A DNA stretch of 64,000 nucleotides from Sphingopyxis sp. BSN-002. GTDB lineage: Bacteria > Pseudomonadota > Alphaproteobacteria > Sphingomonadales > Sphingomonadaceae. The notes under the pieces are model-generated. The model made no database searches, was not told the origin of the DNA, and saw nothing but the letters and a program-made list of their open reading frames with translations. Shown here in pieces: positions 8,548-19,680 of the stretch. Each line of letters begins with the position of its first letter. Within the stretch, counting starts at the first letter, position 1. The position numbers and the translations under genes are program-made. Location of the stretch: assembly GCF_022024275.1 (NCBI RefSeq), contig NZ_CP091804.1, positions 2,808,501 to 2,872,500 on the forward strand, written 5' to 3'.

Positions 8548-9147
8548 ATGACCCTGTTTACTGCTTCCGACGGTATCGCGCGTTGCGGCTGGTGCGCCGC
8601 GTCGGACGATTATATCGCCTATCACGACGAGGAATGGGGCTTTCCCGTCGCCGACGACCGCCGTCTGTTCGAGAAGCTGAGCCTCGAAGGTTTCCAGTCG
8701 GGCCTCAGCTGGCGGACGATCCTGATGAAGCGCGAGAATTTTCGCGCCGCTTTCGCCGGCTTCGATTTCGGCCGCGTGGCGACGTTCGACGACGGCGATG
8801 TCGAGCGGCTGCTGCAGGATGCCGGGATCGTCCGGCACCGCGGCAAGATCGAGGCGGTGATCAACAATGCCCGCCGCGCGCAGGAGCTTGTGCGCGAGAG
8901 GGGCTCTATCGCAGCCTATGTCTGGAGCTTCGAGCCGCACGGCGATATTCCGTTCCTTGCATCGACATCGCCCGCCTCGATCGCGATGTCGAAAGACCTC
9001 AAGAAGCGCGGATGGAAATTCGTCGGCCCTACGACGGTACATGCTTTCATGCAGGCGATGGGGCTGATCAACGATCATGCCGAAGGCTGCGCGATCCGCG
9101 CCAGGGCCGCACGCGCGCGGGCGGCCTTTCAACCGCCCGCGAGCTGA
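8548..9147 (+). CDS. tag: DNA-3-methyladenine glycosylase I
   Basis: TAG excises 3-methyladenine from alkylated DNA in base excision repair. The 199-residue protein has the family start RCGWCAASDDYIAYHDEEWGFP, the zinc ligands Cys13, His26 and the C-terminal His and Cys in NDHAEGC, and the core LEGFQSGLSWRTILMKRENF. The family hallmark ERSMARt-like middle is replaced by a normal helical core. Its stop (9145-9147) directly abuts the stop of the convergent hydrolase gene at 9148, so neither has its own terminator between them. Confidence 0.95.
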   Translation: MTLFTASDGIARCGWCAASDDYIAYHDEEWGFPVADDRRLFEKLSLEGFQSGLSWRTILMKRENFRAAFAGFDFGRVATFDDGDVERLLQDAGIVRHRGKIEAVINNARRAQELVRERGSIAAYVWSFEPHGDIPFLASTSPASIAMSKDLKKRGWKFVGPTTVHAFMQAMGLINDHAEGCAIRARAARARAAFQPPAS

Positions 9148-10152
9148 TTAGCTGCCCGAGGCAGGAGCAGGCGGCGCCGCAAGCCCGGCCTTGAGAAAGG
9201 CGACGATTTTCGGCCAGCTGTCGGCGCGCGCGGCGGCGTTGCCTGCCTCGGTGCCGCCCATCTGGCTCCAGTTTGCGCGCGCCTTGTCGTCGGTAAAGGG
9301 GGCTCCCATCACGCCGTGCCCGGCGTCCTTATAGCGTAGAACGACCGGTGCCGCTGCGCCTGCCTTCGCGGCCCGTGCAACGATCCGGTCGGTCATCGGG
9401 CAGCTCGGCCAGAGTTTCTCGGCCTCGCCGCAGACGAGCAGCAGCTTGCCCGTGTATTTTTCGACCGGGATGATCGCCGCAGGGTTCCTGTCCACTTCCC
9501 TGAGGCCGCCTTCGAACACCGCCATCAGCCCGCGGCTGTCGGGCTGGCCCTTATAGGCGAGGTGCGGCACCGGCTTGCCCTTTTCGCTCCACGACGAGCT
9601 GAACGAGCCGAGCATGTAATTCTCGCCGCTCATGCCGTCCCAGACGACGCTCGACGGCATCCCCAGCGCGACGGCGCCGATGCCGGGATAGCGCGTCGCG
9701 ACGAGCAGCCCGGCCTCGGCGCCCTTCGAATAGCCGACGATACCGACGCGGGCCGGGTCGACCCCTGGCTGCTTCTTCAGCCAGTCGAGTCCGCGATAGA
9801 AATCCTCGAGCGGAATGTTCTTGAGCTTCGCCGGCTTGCCGGGCGCGTTGTGATAGGCGAGCTGGAGGACGGTGAAGCCCTCGGCCTGCAACAGCAGTGC
9901 GGCAGCGCGCATGTCCTTGCCAAGTCCGCCCTCGGAGCCGCCGAGAAGCAGGATCGCTGCATGCGGCGCGGTCCCGCTGCCCGGATAATAGTTGGCGAGC
10001 AGGCCGCCGCCCTCGATCCGCTGCCCGGTCGGGCCGGCCTCGACGATCTTCGCGGGCTTCGGCGGCTGCGTCAGCATATAGGCGAAGCCGCCACCGCCAA
10101 CGACGATCAGGGCGCCGAGCGCCCCGAGCACGATCTTCCATCTCCGCTTCAT
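9148..10152 (-). CDS. Membrane-anchored alpha/beta hydrolase, acyl-CoA thioesterase (BAAT C-terminal) type
   Basis: A 334-residue alpha/beta hydrolase with one N-terminal membrane anchor or uncleaved signal (about 7-27), placing the enzyme in the periplasm. The nucleophile elbow is GYSKG with Ser142, the form found in bile acid-CoA:amino acid N-acyltransferase/thioesterase C-terminal domains and dienelactone-hydrolase relatives; the oxyanion segment is GGSEGG (71-76) and the catalytic His is His279 in DAGHGV. A CGEAEKLWPS strand carries the likely acid. Substrate unknown. The upstream gap holds the terminator of the preceding SRPBCC gene. Confidence 0.82.
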   Translation of the reverse strand: MKRRWKIVLGALGALIVVGGGGFAYMLTQPPKPAKIVEAGPTGQRIEGGGLLANYYPGSGTAPHAAILLLGGSEGGLGKDMRAAALLLQAEGFTVLQLAYHNAPGKPAKLKNIPLEDFYRGLDWLKKQPGVDPARVGIVGYSKGAEAGLLVATRYPGIGAVALGMPSSVVWDGMSGENYMLGSFSSSWSEKGKPVPHLAYKGQPDSRGLMAVFEGGLREVDRNPAAIIPVEKYTGKLLLVCGEAEKLWPSCPMTDRIVARAAKAGAAAPVVLRYKDAGHGVMGAPFTDDKARANWSQMGGTEAGNAAARADSWPKIVAFLKAGLAAPPAPASGS

Positions 10153-10208
10153 GGCTTCGCCCCTCCTGAAACTGTATTATTGCTATACAACAGTCGGGCC
10201 GATTGCCA

Positions 10209-10239
10209 CAAAAAAGAAGGGGCCGCGCGAGGCGGCCCC
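10209..10239 (-). terminator. Rho-independent terminator of the ArsR-SRPBCC operon
   Basis: Read on the minus strand, GGGGCCGC (10239-10232) pairs with GCGGCCCC (10226-10219) around a 5-base loop, followed by TTCTTTTTT. It lies 24 bases past the SRPBCC stop. Confidence 0.9.
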
Positions 10240-10262
10240 TCCGGTCGCGGGTCCCCGCGATG

Positions 10263-10802
10263 TCAGCGTGCGAAGCGCGCGGTATAGTCGGCGCGCAGGT
10301 GCACCCAATTGTCCCAGTGCGGCGCGGGTGTCGTACCGCGCAGCCGTGCTTCGAGCACGTCGACATGCGCGTGCCAGCCGGCACTGACGTTCAGGCGGAC
10401 GGTGACGTCCTCGATCCGTTTATGGACGATGGTCAGCAGGACCTCGTCGCCCTGCTCCTCGAGGGTGAAGGTCACGCCGCCGGTGCTGCCCCAGCTGACC
10501 GACAGGCTGTGCGGGCCGTCGACCGCGGTGACCTCGCACGTCATGCGATGCTCTTCGGCCATGCCTTCGGGACGTTCGCCCGGCGGGTCGGTCAGCTCGT
10601 CGTTACGCCAGACGAACTCGACCGGCGCGCCGACCCTTTCCTCCATCGCGCCCGCGGCGAGCCACTGGCGGCGAAGCTCGCCATCGGTGAGATAGGCCCA
10701 GACGCGTTCGATCGGTCCGGGGAGCAGGCGCTGGAGCGTCAGTGTCGCGGGCTCGCTGAGCGTGCCGTAGGTGTCGTCGGTCAGCATGGCGGTCATCGTC
10801 AT
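10263..10802 (-). CDS. SRPBCC (AHSA1-like) family protein
   Basis: A 179-residue START/Bet v 1-like domain protein of the activator-of-Hsp90 (AHSA1) type: LQRLLPGPIERVWAYLTDGELRRQWLAAG is the classic N-terminal signature, with a hydrophobic ligand cavity predicted and SAGWHAHVDVLEARL at the C-terminal helix. ATG 10802 is set by a GAAGGAGA Shine-Dalgarno directly upstream and overlaps the stop of the ArsR gene (ATGA). ArsR plus AHSA1-like protein is a frequent bacterial pair; the ligand is generally unknown. Confidence 0.9.
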   Translation of the reverse strand: MTMTAMLTDDTYGTLSEPATLTLQRLLPGPIERVWAYLTDGELRRQWLAAGAMEERVGAPVEFVWRNDELTDPPGERPEGMAEEHRMTCEVTAVDGPHSLSVSWGSTGGVTFTLEEQGDEVLLTIVHKRIEDVTVRLNVSAGWHAHVDVLEARLRGTTPAPHWDNWVHLRADYTARFAR

Positions 10803-11170
10803 TCTCCTTCTTTCCCGGGGAGGGGAGTCTTGGGGGGCGGGGGCGGGCTGTCGCGGAGCAGGCGTTCGAGGGTATCGAGGCGATCGGTCCAGAAGCGGCG
10901 ATAGATGCCGAGCCACTGATCGGCGCTCATCAGCGGCGCCGGGTCGAGACTGCAGACATGGGTGCGACCGCGAACGTCACGGCGGACCAGACCCGCGGCC
11001 TCGAGGACCTTTATGTGCTTCGATGCCGCCGCGAGCGACATGGCGAAGGGCTGGGCGAGTTCGCCGACGCTTCGCTCGCCTGAAGCCAGTTCACCGAGCA
11101 TCGCGCGCCGCGTCGCATCGCCAAGCGCGTGGAAGATCGTGTCGAGGGTGTGCGAATCATGTTCAACCAT
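10799..11170 (-). CDS. ArsR-family transcriptional regulator
   Basis: A 123-residue winged-helix repressor. IFHALGDATRRAMLGELASGERSVGELA is the family start, and SLAAASKHIKVLEAAGLVRR is the recognition helix and wing. No cysteine metal-binding pair (CVC) is present, so it is unlikely to sense arsenic; it belongs to the SdpR-like branch paired with SRPBCC genes. ATG 11170 is preferred because family members start about there; a TTG at 11206 would lengthen it. The Pro-rich tail (DSPPPPPKTP) is disordered. It overlaps the next gene by four bases. An 18-base palindrome spans its start codon, indicating autorepression. Confidence 0.88.
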   Translation of the reverse strand: MVEHDSHTLDTIFHALGDATRRAMLGELASGERSVGELAQPFAMSLAAASKHIKVLEAAGLVRRDVRGRTHVCSLDPAPLMSADQWLGIYRRFWTDRLDTLERLLRDSPPPPPKTPLPGKEGE

Positions 11171-11179
11171 ATGGTTGAA
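11162..11179. promoter_or_regulatory. ArsR operator palindrome over the start codon
   Basis: TTCAACCATATGGTTGAA is a perfect 18-base palindrome. Its left half, read on the minus strand, contains the ArsR ATG (11170-11168). A degenerate half-copy, CAACCGAAAGGTTT, follows at 11204-11217. The AACCATATGGTT core is of the form seen for ArsR-SRPBCC regulators, so this is very likely the autoregulatory site. Confidence 0.7.
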
Positions 11180-11299
11180 TATTGACTTATCAGCCTCGAT
11201 TGTCAACCGAAAGGTTTAATGATCGTCTCCGCGTCTTGGCGAGGCGGCCGGCAGCGTATAGCCTGACCGCCGATCTTTTGTCCGAAGCAGAGTGATTCC

Positions 11300-12004
11300 A
11301 TGATTTTGCAAAGCCTGATCCTGTCCTTGTCGCTGGCCGCCGCAGCGAATCCCGCCTCGACACCTGCACCCGTTCCGGCACCGTCGCCGATCACGGCGTC
11401 GGCTCCTCCGTCGTCGTCGCCCGATGCTCCCGATACGCGGCCCTATGTCGAACTGGTCACCAATGCGGGGACGATCGTCCTCCGGCTGGAGGACAAGCGA
11501 GCCCCCGTCACCGCCGCCAACTTCCTCCGCTATGTCGACAGCAAGCGGATGAACGGTTTCAAATTCTATCGCTCCACGAAAAGCTGGGGCCCTTACAGCG
11601 CGCTGATCCAAGGCGGCAATCGTGGCGATGCGAAGCTCAATTATCCGCCGATCGCGCACGAGCCGACCAATGTCACCGGCCTGACGGCGTGCAAGGGCGC
11701 CATGCTTATGGCGCGCGGCGCACCGGGACAGGCGACGAGCGATTTCTTCCTGTTGCTCAGCGATGTTCCCGGCTTCAACGCCGATCCCGCCGCAAGCGGC
11801 GATAATGCCGGTTTTGCCGTGTTCGGCGAACTGATCGCGGGCGCCGATGTCGTCCAGAAGATCTATGATGCGCCGACCTCGCCGACCGCGGGTTTGGGCG
11901 TGATGGTCGGACAGATGCTCGAACCGCAATTCACGATTACCACCGCGCGCCGCATTCCGGCGCCGGCCGACGCGCCGAAGGGGTGTGTCGTCAAGGCGCC
12001 ATAA
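11300..12004 (+). CDS. Secreted cyclophilin-type peptidyl-prolyl isomerase
   Basis: A 234-residue exported cyclophilin, catalysing proline cis-trans isomerisation in the periplasm. A signal peptide (MILQSLILSLSLAAAA) is followed by a Pro/Ser/Ala linker (about 18-48), then the bacterial cyclophilin core: VELVTNAGTIVLRLEDKRAPVTAANFLRYV, a catalytic-region FYRSTK, IQGG, TSDFFLLL and FAVFGELIAGADVV. The catalytic Arg of PpiA-type enzymes corresponds to the arginine in YRST. ATG 11300 gives the signal peptide. It precedes bamD by 61 bases. Confidence 0.9.
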   Translation: MILQSLILSLSLAAAANPASTPAPVPAPSPITASAPPSSSPDAPDTRPYVELVTNAGTIVLRLEDKRAPVTAANFLRYVDSKRMNGFKFYRSTKSWGPYSALIQGGNRGDAKLNYPPIAHEPTNVTGLTACKGAMLMARGAPGQATSDFFLLLSDVPGFNADPAASGDNAGFAVFGELIAGADVVQKIYDAPTSPTAGLGVMVGQMLEPQFTITTARRIPAPADAPKGCVVKAP

Positions 12005-12065
12005 ACCGCCGCGGCAGCCCTATCATTTATTTTGCGTTCATCCGCGCTGTGGCTATACCGCGCGC

Positions 12066-12860
12066 ATGACTCAGCGTTCCTCCCTGCGCGCAACGACGCG
12101 CCTGCTCGCCGCCGCTCTTGTGATTTCACCGATGCTGGCCGCTTGCGCCGGTGGCGCGGGGGTCAAAAAGGACACACGCTACGTCGCGCGCGACGTCAAT
12201 ACGCTCTACCGTGCGGCACAGGATCGCCTCGACCGTCGGCAGTACAAGATCGCCGCCGCATTGTTCGACGAGGTCGAGCGCCAGCATCCCTATTCGCCCT
12301 GGGCCCGCCGCGCGCAGCTGATGAGCAGCTTCAGCTATTATATGGACCGCGAATATACCCCGGCGATCGAGGCCGCGCAGCGATTCCTCGCGATCCACCC
12401 GGGCAACAAGGACGCGGCTTACGCCTATTATCTGATCGCGCTCAGCTATTATGAGCAGATCAGCGACGTCACGCGCGACCAGAAGATCACCGAGCAGGCG
12501 CTCAACGCGCTCGGCGAGGTGACCCGCCGCTATCCCGACACGCGTTACGCCGCCGACGCGCGGCTCAAGATCGACCTCGTGCAGGACCATCTCGCGGGCA
12601 AGGAGATGGAGATCGGGCGCTTCTATCAGCGCAGCTCGAACTGGCTCGCCGCTTCGATCCGCTTCCGCGAAGTGACCGAAAAGTTCCAGACGACCAGCCA
12701 TGCCGCCGAGGCGCTTTATCGCCTGACCGAATGCTATCTTGCGCTCGGCATTCCGGAAGAGGCGAAGAAATCGGCTGCGGTCCTCGGCGCGAACTATCCG
12801 GGCAGCGAATGGTATGAGCGCGCCTACAGGCTGATGCAGAAGAACGCGCCCAGCGCATAA
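12066..12860 (+). CDS. bamD: Outer membrane protein assembly factor BamD
   Basis: BamD is the essential TPR lipoprotein of the BAM complex that inserts beta-barrel proteins in the outer membrane. The 264-residue precursor has a lipobox LAAC with Cys27. Five TPR units follow, starting with TLYRAAQDRLDRRQYKIAAALFDEVERQHPYSPWARRAQLM, and including AIEAAQRFLAIHPGNKDAAYAYYLIALSYYEQI and ALNALGEVTRRYPDTRYAADARLKIDL. ATG 12066 is chosen over an upstream in-frame start because it gives the lipoprotein signal. bamD followed by recN is a conserved alphaproteobacterial arrangement. Confidence 0.96.
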   Translation: MTQRSSLRATTRLLAAALVISPMLAACAGGAGVKKDTRYVARDVNTLYRAAQDRLDRRQYKIAAALFDEVERQHPYSPWARRAQLMSSFSYYMDREYTPAIEAAQRFLAIHPGNKDAAYAYYLIALSYYEQISDVTRDQKITEQALNALGEVTRRYPDTRYAADARLKIDLVQDHLAGKEMEIGRFYQRSSNWLAASIRFREVTEKFQTTSHAAEALYRLTECYLALGIPEEAKKSAAVLGANYPGSEWYERAYRLMQKNAPSA

Positions 12861-12904
12861 TTCTGCGCGTGGATTCGCATTTTGTTCTGCGGTAAGGGCA
12901 GGAC

Positions 12905-14572
12905 ATGCTGACGGCGCTTTCCATCGCCAACATCGTTCTGATCGAACGGCTCGACCTCGATTTCGAGACCGGGCTCGGCGTGCTCACGGGCGAGACCGGG
13001 GCCGGCAAGTCGATCCTGCTCGATGCGCTGGGGCTCGCGCTCGGGATGCGTGCCGACAGCGCGCTCGTGCGGCAGGGAACCGACAAGGCGCAGGTCACGG
13101 CAAGCTTCACCCCGCCCGCGCCGGGCACGCCGCTCGCCGCGCTGCTTGCCGAAAACGATGTCGCGCTCGATCCGGGCGAGCCGCTGCTGATCCGCCGGGC
13201 GCTCAAGGCCGACGGCGGCAGCCGCGCGTTCCTGAACGACCAGCCCTGTTCGGCGGCGCTGCTTCGCGAGGTCGGGGGCTATCTCGTCGAAATTCATGGC
13301 CAGCACGACGACCGCGGCCTGCTTGCGCCCGCGGGGCATCGCGCGCTGCTTGACGCCTATGCGCGTGCCGACACCGGCGCGGTCGCGAGCGCCCATGCCG
13401 CGTGGCGTGTTGCGGAGGACAGGCTGGCAGCCGCGCGGGCGGCGATCTCCGAGGCCGAACGCGACCGCGAATGGCTCGAACATTGCGTTGCCGAATTGCA
13501 GGCGCTCGGCCCCCGCGCCGGCGAAGAGGCCGAACTCGCCGAGGCACGCGCCGCGATGCAGAAGGGCGAGAAGATCGCCGGGGATCTCGGCGCGATCATG
13601 GAGGCATTCGACGGCAGCGACGGCGGTCCGGCGCTGTTGCGCGGCGCGGCGCGGCGGCTCGACCGGCTTGCGGGCGATCATCCGCTGCTCGCCGAAGCGC
13701 TCGCCAGTCTCGACCGCGCGATTATCGAGGCCGACGAGGCCGAGACGAAGCTGGGCGAAGCCGCGCGTGCGATGGAATATGATCCCGAGCGCCTCGAAGA
13801 GACCGAAACGCGCCTGTTCGAACTGCGTGCGATGGCGCGCAAGCACAATGTCCAGCCCGACGAGCTTGCCGAACTGTCGGGCGAACTCGCGGCGCGGCTC
13901 GACGCGATCGAGGGCGGCAGCGCCGGCCTCGCGCGGCTCGAAGCTGCGGTCGCGGAAACGGCGTCCGCCTATACCCACGCCGCGACGGCCCTGTCCGACC
14001 TGCGTGCCAGAGCGGCGACTCGTCTCGATACCGCGGTTGCCGGCGAGCTCGTCCCGCTGAAGCTCGACGCGGCGCGCTTCCGGACCGCGGTCGAGCGCCT
14101 TCCCGCCGAGCGCTGGGGTGCCGACGGTATCGACCGTGTCGAATTCCTGATCTCGACCAACCCCGGCGCGCCCTTTGCACCGCTGGCGAAGATTGCGTCG
14201 GGCGGCGAACTGTCGCGCTTCATCCTCGCATTGAAGGTTGCGCTTGCCGAAGAGGGCGGCGCCGACACGATCATCTTCGACGAGATCGACCGCGGCGTCG
14301 GCGGCGCGGTCGCGAGCGCGATCGGTGAGCGGCTGGCAAGGCTCGCCGGCGCGGGCAAGCAACTGCTGGCGGTGACCCACAGCCCGCAGGTCGCGGCGAA
14401 GGGTGCGTCGCACTTTGTCATCGCGAAATCGAGCGAAGGCACGGTCACCCGCACCGGCGTTCGCGCGCTCGACGATGCTGGTCGCCGCGAGGAAATCGCG
14501 CGGATGCTATCGGGCGCCGAAGTCACCGCCGAAGCACGCGCGCAAGCGGAAAGACTGTTGGAGACTGTATGA
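12905..14572 (+). CDS. recN: DNA repair protein RecN
   Basis: RecN is an SMC-like ATPase that holds broken DNA ends during recombinational repair. The 555-residue protein has an N-terminal head with Walker A GETGAGKS (29-36), a shortened antiparallel coiled coil (about 160-360), the ABC signature ASGGELSRFILAL and Walker B TIIFDEID, then the H-loop region LLAVTHSPQVAAKG. It starts 45 bases after bamD. Its stop overlaps the next start by four bases (ATGA), opening a run of coupled genes that ends at ligA. Confidence 0.97.
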   Translation: MLTALSIANIVLIERLDLDFETGLGVLTGETGAGKSILLDALGLALGMRADSALVRQGTDKAQVTASFTPPAPGTPLAALLAENDVALDPGEPLLIRRALKADGGSRAFLNDQPCSAALLREVGGYLVEIHGQHDDRGLLAPAGHRALLDAYARADTGAVASAHAAWRVAEDRLAAARAAISEAERDREWLEHCVAELQALGPRAGEEAELAEARAAMQKGEKIAGDLGAIMEAFDGSDGGPALLRGAARRLDRLAGDHPLLAEALASLDRAIIEADEAETKLGEAARAMEYDPERLEETETRLFELRAMARKHNVQPDELAELSGELAARLDAIEGGSAGLARLEAAVAETASAYTHAATALSDLRARAATRLDTAVAGELVPLKLDAARFRTAVERLPAERWGADGIDRVEFLISTNPGAPFAPLAKIASGGELSRFILALKVALAEEGGADTIIFDEIDRGVGGAVASAIGERLARLAGAGKQLLAVTHSPQVAAKGASHFVIAKSSEGTVTRTGVRALDDAGRREEIARMLSGAEVTAEARAQAERLLETV

Positions 14573-15219
14573 CGGGCAATTATCGGGACGACGGTTATCT
14601 GGCCTTGCCCGGCTTTCTGCCGACGGACGTGACGCATGCCTTTCTGGGTACGCTGAAGTCCGACCTCACGCGTGCGGGTGTTGCGTTCGACCAGTTGAAG
14701 CGCGGATCGGACCTGCTCAAGACCGAGGCGGTCGAGGTTTACGGCCTGCAATATACGCCGATGATCACTTTCCTGTGGGGAATGACGCCGGCGGTGAGCA
14801 CGCTCGTCGGCCGTGAGCTTCGTCCGACCTATTGCTATTTCCGCATGTACCGCGCGGGCGATATCTGCCGCATCCATTCGGACCGCTACGCCTGCGAGCA
14901 CAGCCTGTCGCTGCTGCTCGCAGCGAGTGACGACCGGCCGTGGCCGCTCGAAGTCGGGTCGCGCCATATCGAAACCCCGCGCCAGCGCGCCGATGCCGAT
15001 TTCGGTGACGAGCCCTATGGCTCGGTGGCGATGTGCGCGGGCGATGCGGTACTCTATCAGGGCGTCCACCGGGCGCATGGGCGGATGATGCCGAACCCCA
15101 ATCGCTGGTCGGCGCATCTGTTCCTGCACTGGGTCGATGTCGACGGGCCCTATGCCAAGGAGGCGTTCGAGGGGATGCAGATTCCGCCGACCGAGACGCT
15201 CGCGATGGAGCGGGGCTGA
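14569..15219 (+). CDS. 2OG-Fe(II) oxygenase superfamily protein
   Basis: A 216-residue probable iron/2-oxoglutarate dioxygenase. The double-stranded beta-helix core shows a HxD motif (His103, Asp105 in RIHSDRY), a distal histidine (His167 or His170 in GVHRAHGRM) and a basic residue (Arg179 in NPNRWSAHLF) positioned to bind 2-oxoglutarate. The pattern is nearer to the prolyl-hydroxylase-like branch than to AlkB. Its target is unknown. It overlaps recN by four bases and lies in an operon that ends with ligA, so a link to DNA damage is possible but unproven. Confidence 0.72.
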   Translation: MTGNYRDDGYLALPGFLPTDVTHAFLGTLKSDLTRAGVAFDQLKRGSDLLKTEAVEVYGLQYTPMITFLWGMTPAVSTLVGRELRPTYCYFRMYRAGDICRIHSDRYACEHSLSLLLAASDDRPWPLEVGSRHIETPRQRADADFGDEPYGSVAMCAGDAVLYQGVHRAHGRMMPNPNRWSAHLFLHWVDVDGPYAKEAFEGMQIPPTETLAMERG

Positions 15220-15224
15220 GACGC

Positions 15225-15904
15225 ATGGCTGCCCATCCGCTCGACCGGCCGATCTGGACGATGCTCACCGGACGACAGGCGCATCTGGCCGAGGGCGGGG
15301 ACAGGGCGATGCGGATCGACCGCGGTTATGGTGTGTTCGGCGTCGCCGTCGACACCGGCGCGGAAGCGCAAGCGGCTCTCGCCACGCTGGTTCCGGATGA
15401 TGGCGAACTCTGGATCGTCGAGGGCGAGCCCTGGCCGGTGCCGGCCGGAACGCGCGAGGTAAAGCGCGCCGTGCTGGCGCAGATGGTAGCCGAAGGGCCG
15501 CCGCCCGTGCCGCGCGACGGCGAACCCGCGATCATCCCCCTCGGCGAGGGCGATGCCGCCGAAATGGCGGCGCTCGCGGATCATGCGAAGCCCGGGCCGT
15601 GGGGTCCGGCGACGCATCGTTACGGTCCCTTCTTCGGGGTCCGCGAAGACGGGCGCCTGCTCGCGATGGCGGGCCAGCGCATCCTTGCCCCCGGCATGGC
15701 CGAGGTCAGCGGCGTTTCGACATGGGAGGATTGCCGCGGGCGCGGGCTGGCGCGTGCGCTGATCGGTCATGTGATGCGTGCGATGGTGGCGCGCGGCGAA
15801 ACGCCCTTCCTGCACAGCTACGCCGACAATGCCGGCGCGATCGGCCTGTATGAATCGCTCGGCTTTCGTATCCGCCGCGAGGTGCATGTGCTGGCGATCG
15901 CGAA

Positions 15905-15908
<4 letters not shown>
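15225..15908 (+). CDS. GNAT family acetyltransferase (two-lobed, FR47-like)
   Basis: A 227-residue protein with an N-terminal lobe of about 110 residues (starting MAAHPLDRPIWTMLTGRQ) and a C-terminal GNAT domain. The acetyl-CoA loop is in VSTWEDCRGRGLARALIGHV, and the conserved GAIGLYESLGFRIRREV closes the fold. FR47-like enzymes of this build acetylate small amines or amino acids; the substrate is not evident. ATG 15225 sits five bases after the dioxygenase stop. Its stop overlaps the next gene by four bases, so all are expected on one transcript. Confidence 0.85.
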
Positions 15909-18411
<2,503 letters not shown>

Positions 18412-18468
18412 AAGAGGAACGTGCGCGCCATCACAGACGGCGCGCACGAAATGCTGTGAGGGGGCCGC

Positions 18469-19638
18469 ATGGCAAAGAATGACTATCTCGAAACGCTGAT
18501 GCACGATCTGGAATCGCACACCGAGGTGCGGCGGTTCGGGAGCGGGTGGCTGTCGGGCTTCTTCGGGCTGCTGTTCGCGATCGCGGGCTTCCTGATGGTG
18601 ATTGCGCTGCGTTTCCCCGACTGGTTCGCGACCCCCGAGCTTGCGGTCGTCAAGAACTGGACCGGCTTTCGCGGTGCGGTTCACCTCGTTCTCCTCGTCA
18701 GCTATGGACTATCGTTGCTCAGCCTGCTGCTCCGCCCGCGCAAGGTGCTCGGGCTCACCGCGCTGATGATCGGGCTCGGGGCGATCCTGCTTGGCGGGTC
18801 GAACGTCCAGCCGCAGGAAACGCGCGACTGGGGCATCTTCTTCGGGCTCGACTTCTTCGTCGTGAACCTGCTCGTCACCGGCTTCATGTTCGCGCCGCTC
18901 GAACGCGCCTTCCCGCATCGCCGCGCGCAGCGGCTGTTTCGTACCGAATGGCGCGAGGACCTCTTCTATTATCTCGTCAGCACGATGTTCGTGCAGGTGC
19001 TGGGTTTCCTTGCGCTCGCGCCGCAGCAGTTCGTCAACGCGCATACGAACAGCTGGGACACCTTCCGCGCCGGGGTCGCGTCGCTGCCGTGGATCGTCCA
19101 GTTCCTGATCGTGCTCGTCGCGTCGGACATGGTGCAATACTGGTTCCACCGCACCTTCCACCGCTACCCCTTCCTCTGGGGTTTCCACGCGGTGCACCAC
19201 AGCGCCAAGTCGATGGACTGGCTCGCCGGGTCGCGGATGCACTTCGTCGAGATCATCCTGCTGCGCGCAATCACCTCGCTGCCGCTGTTCACGCTCGGTT
19301 TCTCGCCTTCGGTGATGCAGGCCTATATCGGTTTCGTCTATGTCTGGTCGTCGCTGCTCCACGCCAATGTCGGGGGCAATTTCAACCGCCTCGGCCACTG
19401 GGTCGCGACGCCGCGCTTTCACCACTGGCACCACGGGCTGGAGCGCGAGGCCTTCGACGTCAATTTCGCGATTCACTTTCCGTGGATCGACAAATTGTTC
19501 GGCACTTTCCACCTGCCGAAGGACCGCTGGCCCGAAAATTACGGCATCCCCGAGGATGTACCGAAGAAATATTGGGGTCAGTTCCTCTATCCGTGGACGC
19601 GCACCGGCAAGAAGACCGACGAGACGCCGGCCGAATAG
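18469..19638 (+). CDS. Sterol desaturase/fatty acid hydroxylase superfamily membrane protein
   Basis: A 389-residue integral membrane di-iron enzyme. Hydrophobic segments occur near 28-48, 70-88, 92-110, 122-141, 170-188, 208-224 and 262-292. The three histidine boxes are HRTFH (227-231), HAVHH (240-244) and HHWHH (318-322), as in fatty acid hydroxylases and sterol desaturases. A preceding long N-terminal membrane region distinguishes it from the small carotene hydroxylase elsewhere in the window. Likely substrate is a membrane lipid; it cannot be named from sequence. ATG 18469 follows a GAGGGGGC Shine-Dalgarno. Confidence 0.88.
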   Translation: MAKNDYLETLMHDLESHTEVRRFGSGWLSGFFGLLFAIAGFLMVIALRFPDWFATPELAVVKNWTGFRGAVHLVLLVSYGLSLLSLLLRPRKVLGLTALMIGLGAILLGGSNVQPQETRDWGIFFGLDFFVVNLLVTGFMFAPLERAFPHRRAQRLFRTEWREDLFYYLVSTMFVQVLGFLALAPQQFVNAHTNSWDTFRAGVASLPWIVQFLIVLVASDMVQYWFHRTFHRYPFLWGFHAVHHSAKSMDWLAGSRMHFVEIILLRAITSLPLFTLGFSPSVMQAYIGFVYVWSSLLHANVGGNFNRLGHWVATPRFHHWHHGLEREAFDVNFAIHFPWIDKLFGTFHLPKDRWPENYGIPEDVPKKYWGQFLYPWTRTGKKTDETPAE

Positions 19639-19680
19639 GGACGCCGGACAGCGTGGCGCCGGATAGGGCAATCTGTCCGC

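Noticed and set aside
10799..11206. ArsR start at TTG 11206
   Set aside because: Family members begin near ATG 11170, and the longer form would extend through the operator palindrome with no Shine-Dalgarno.
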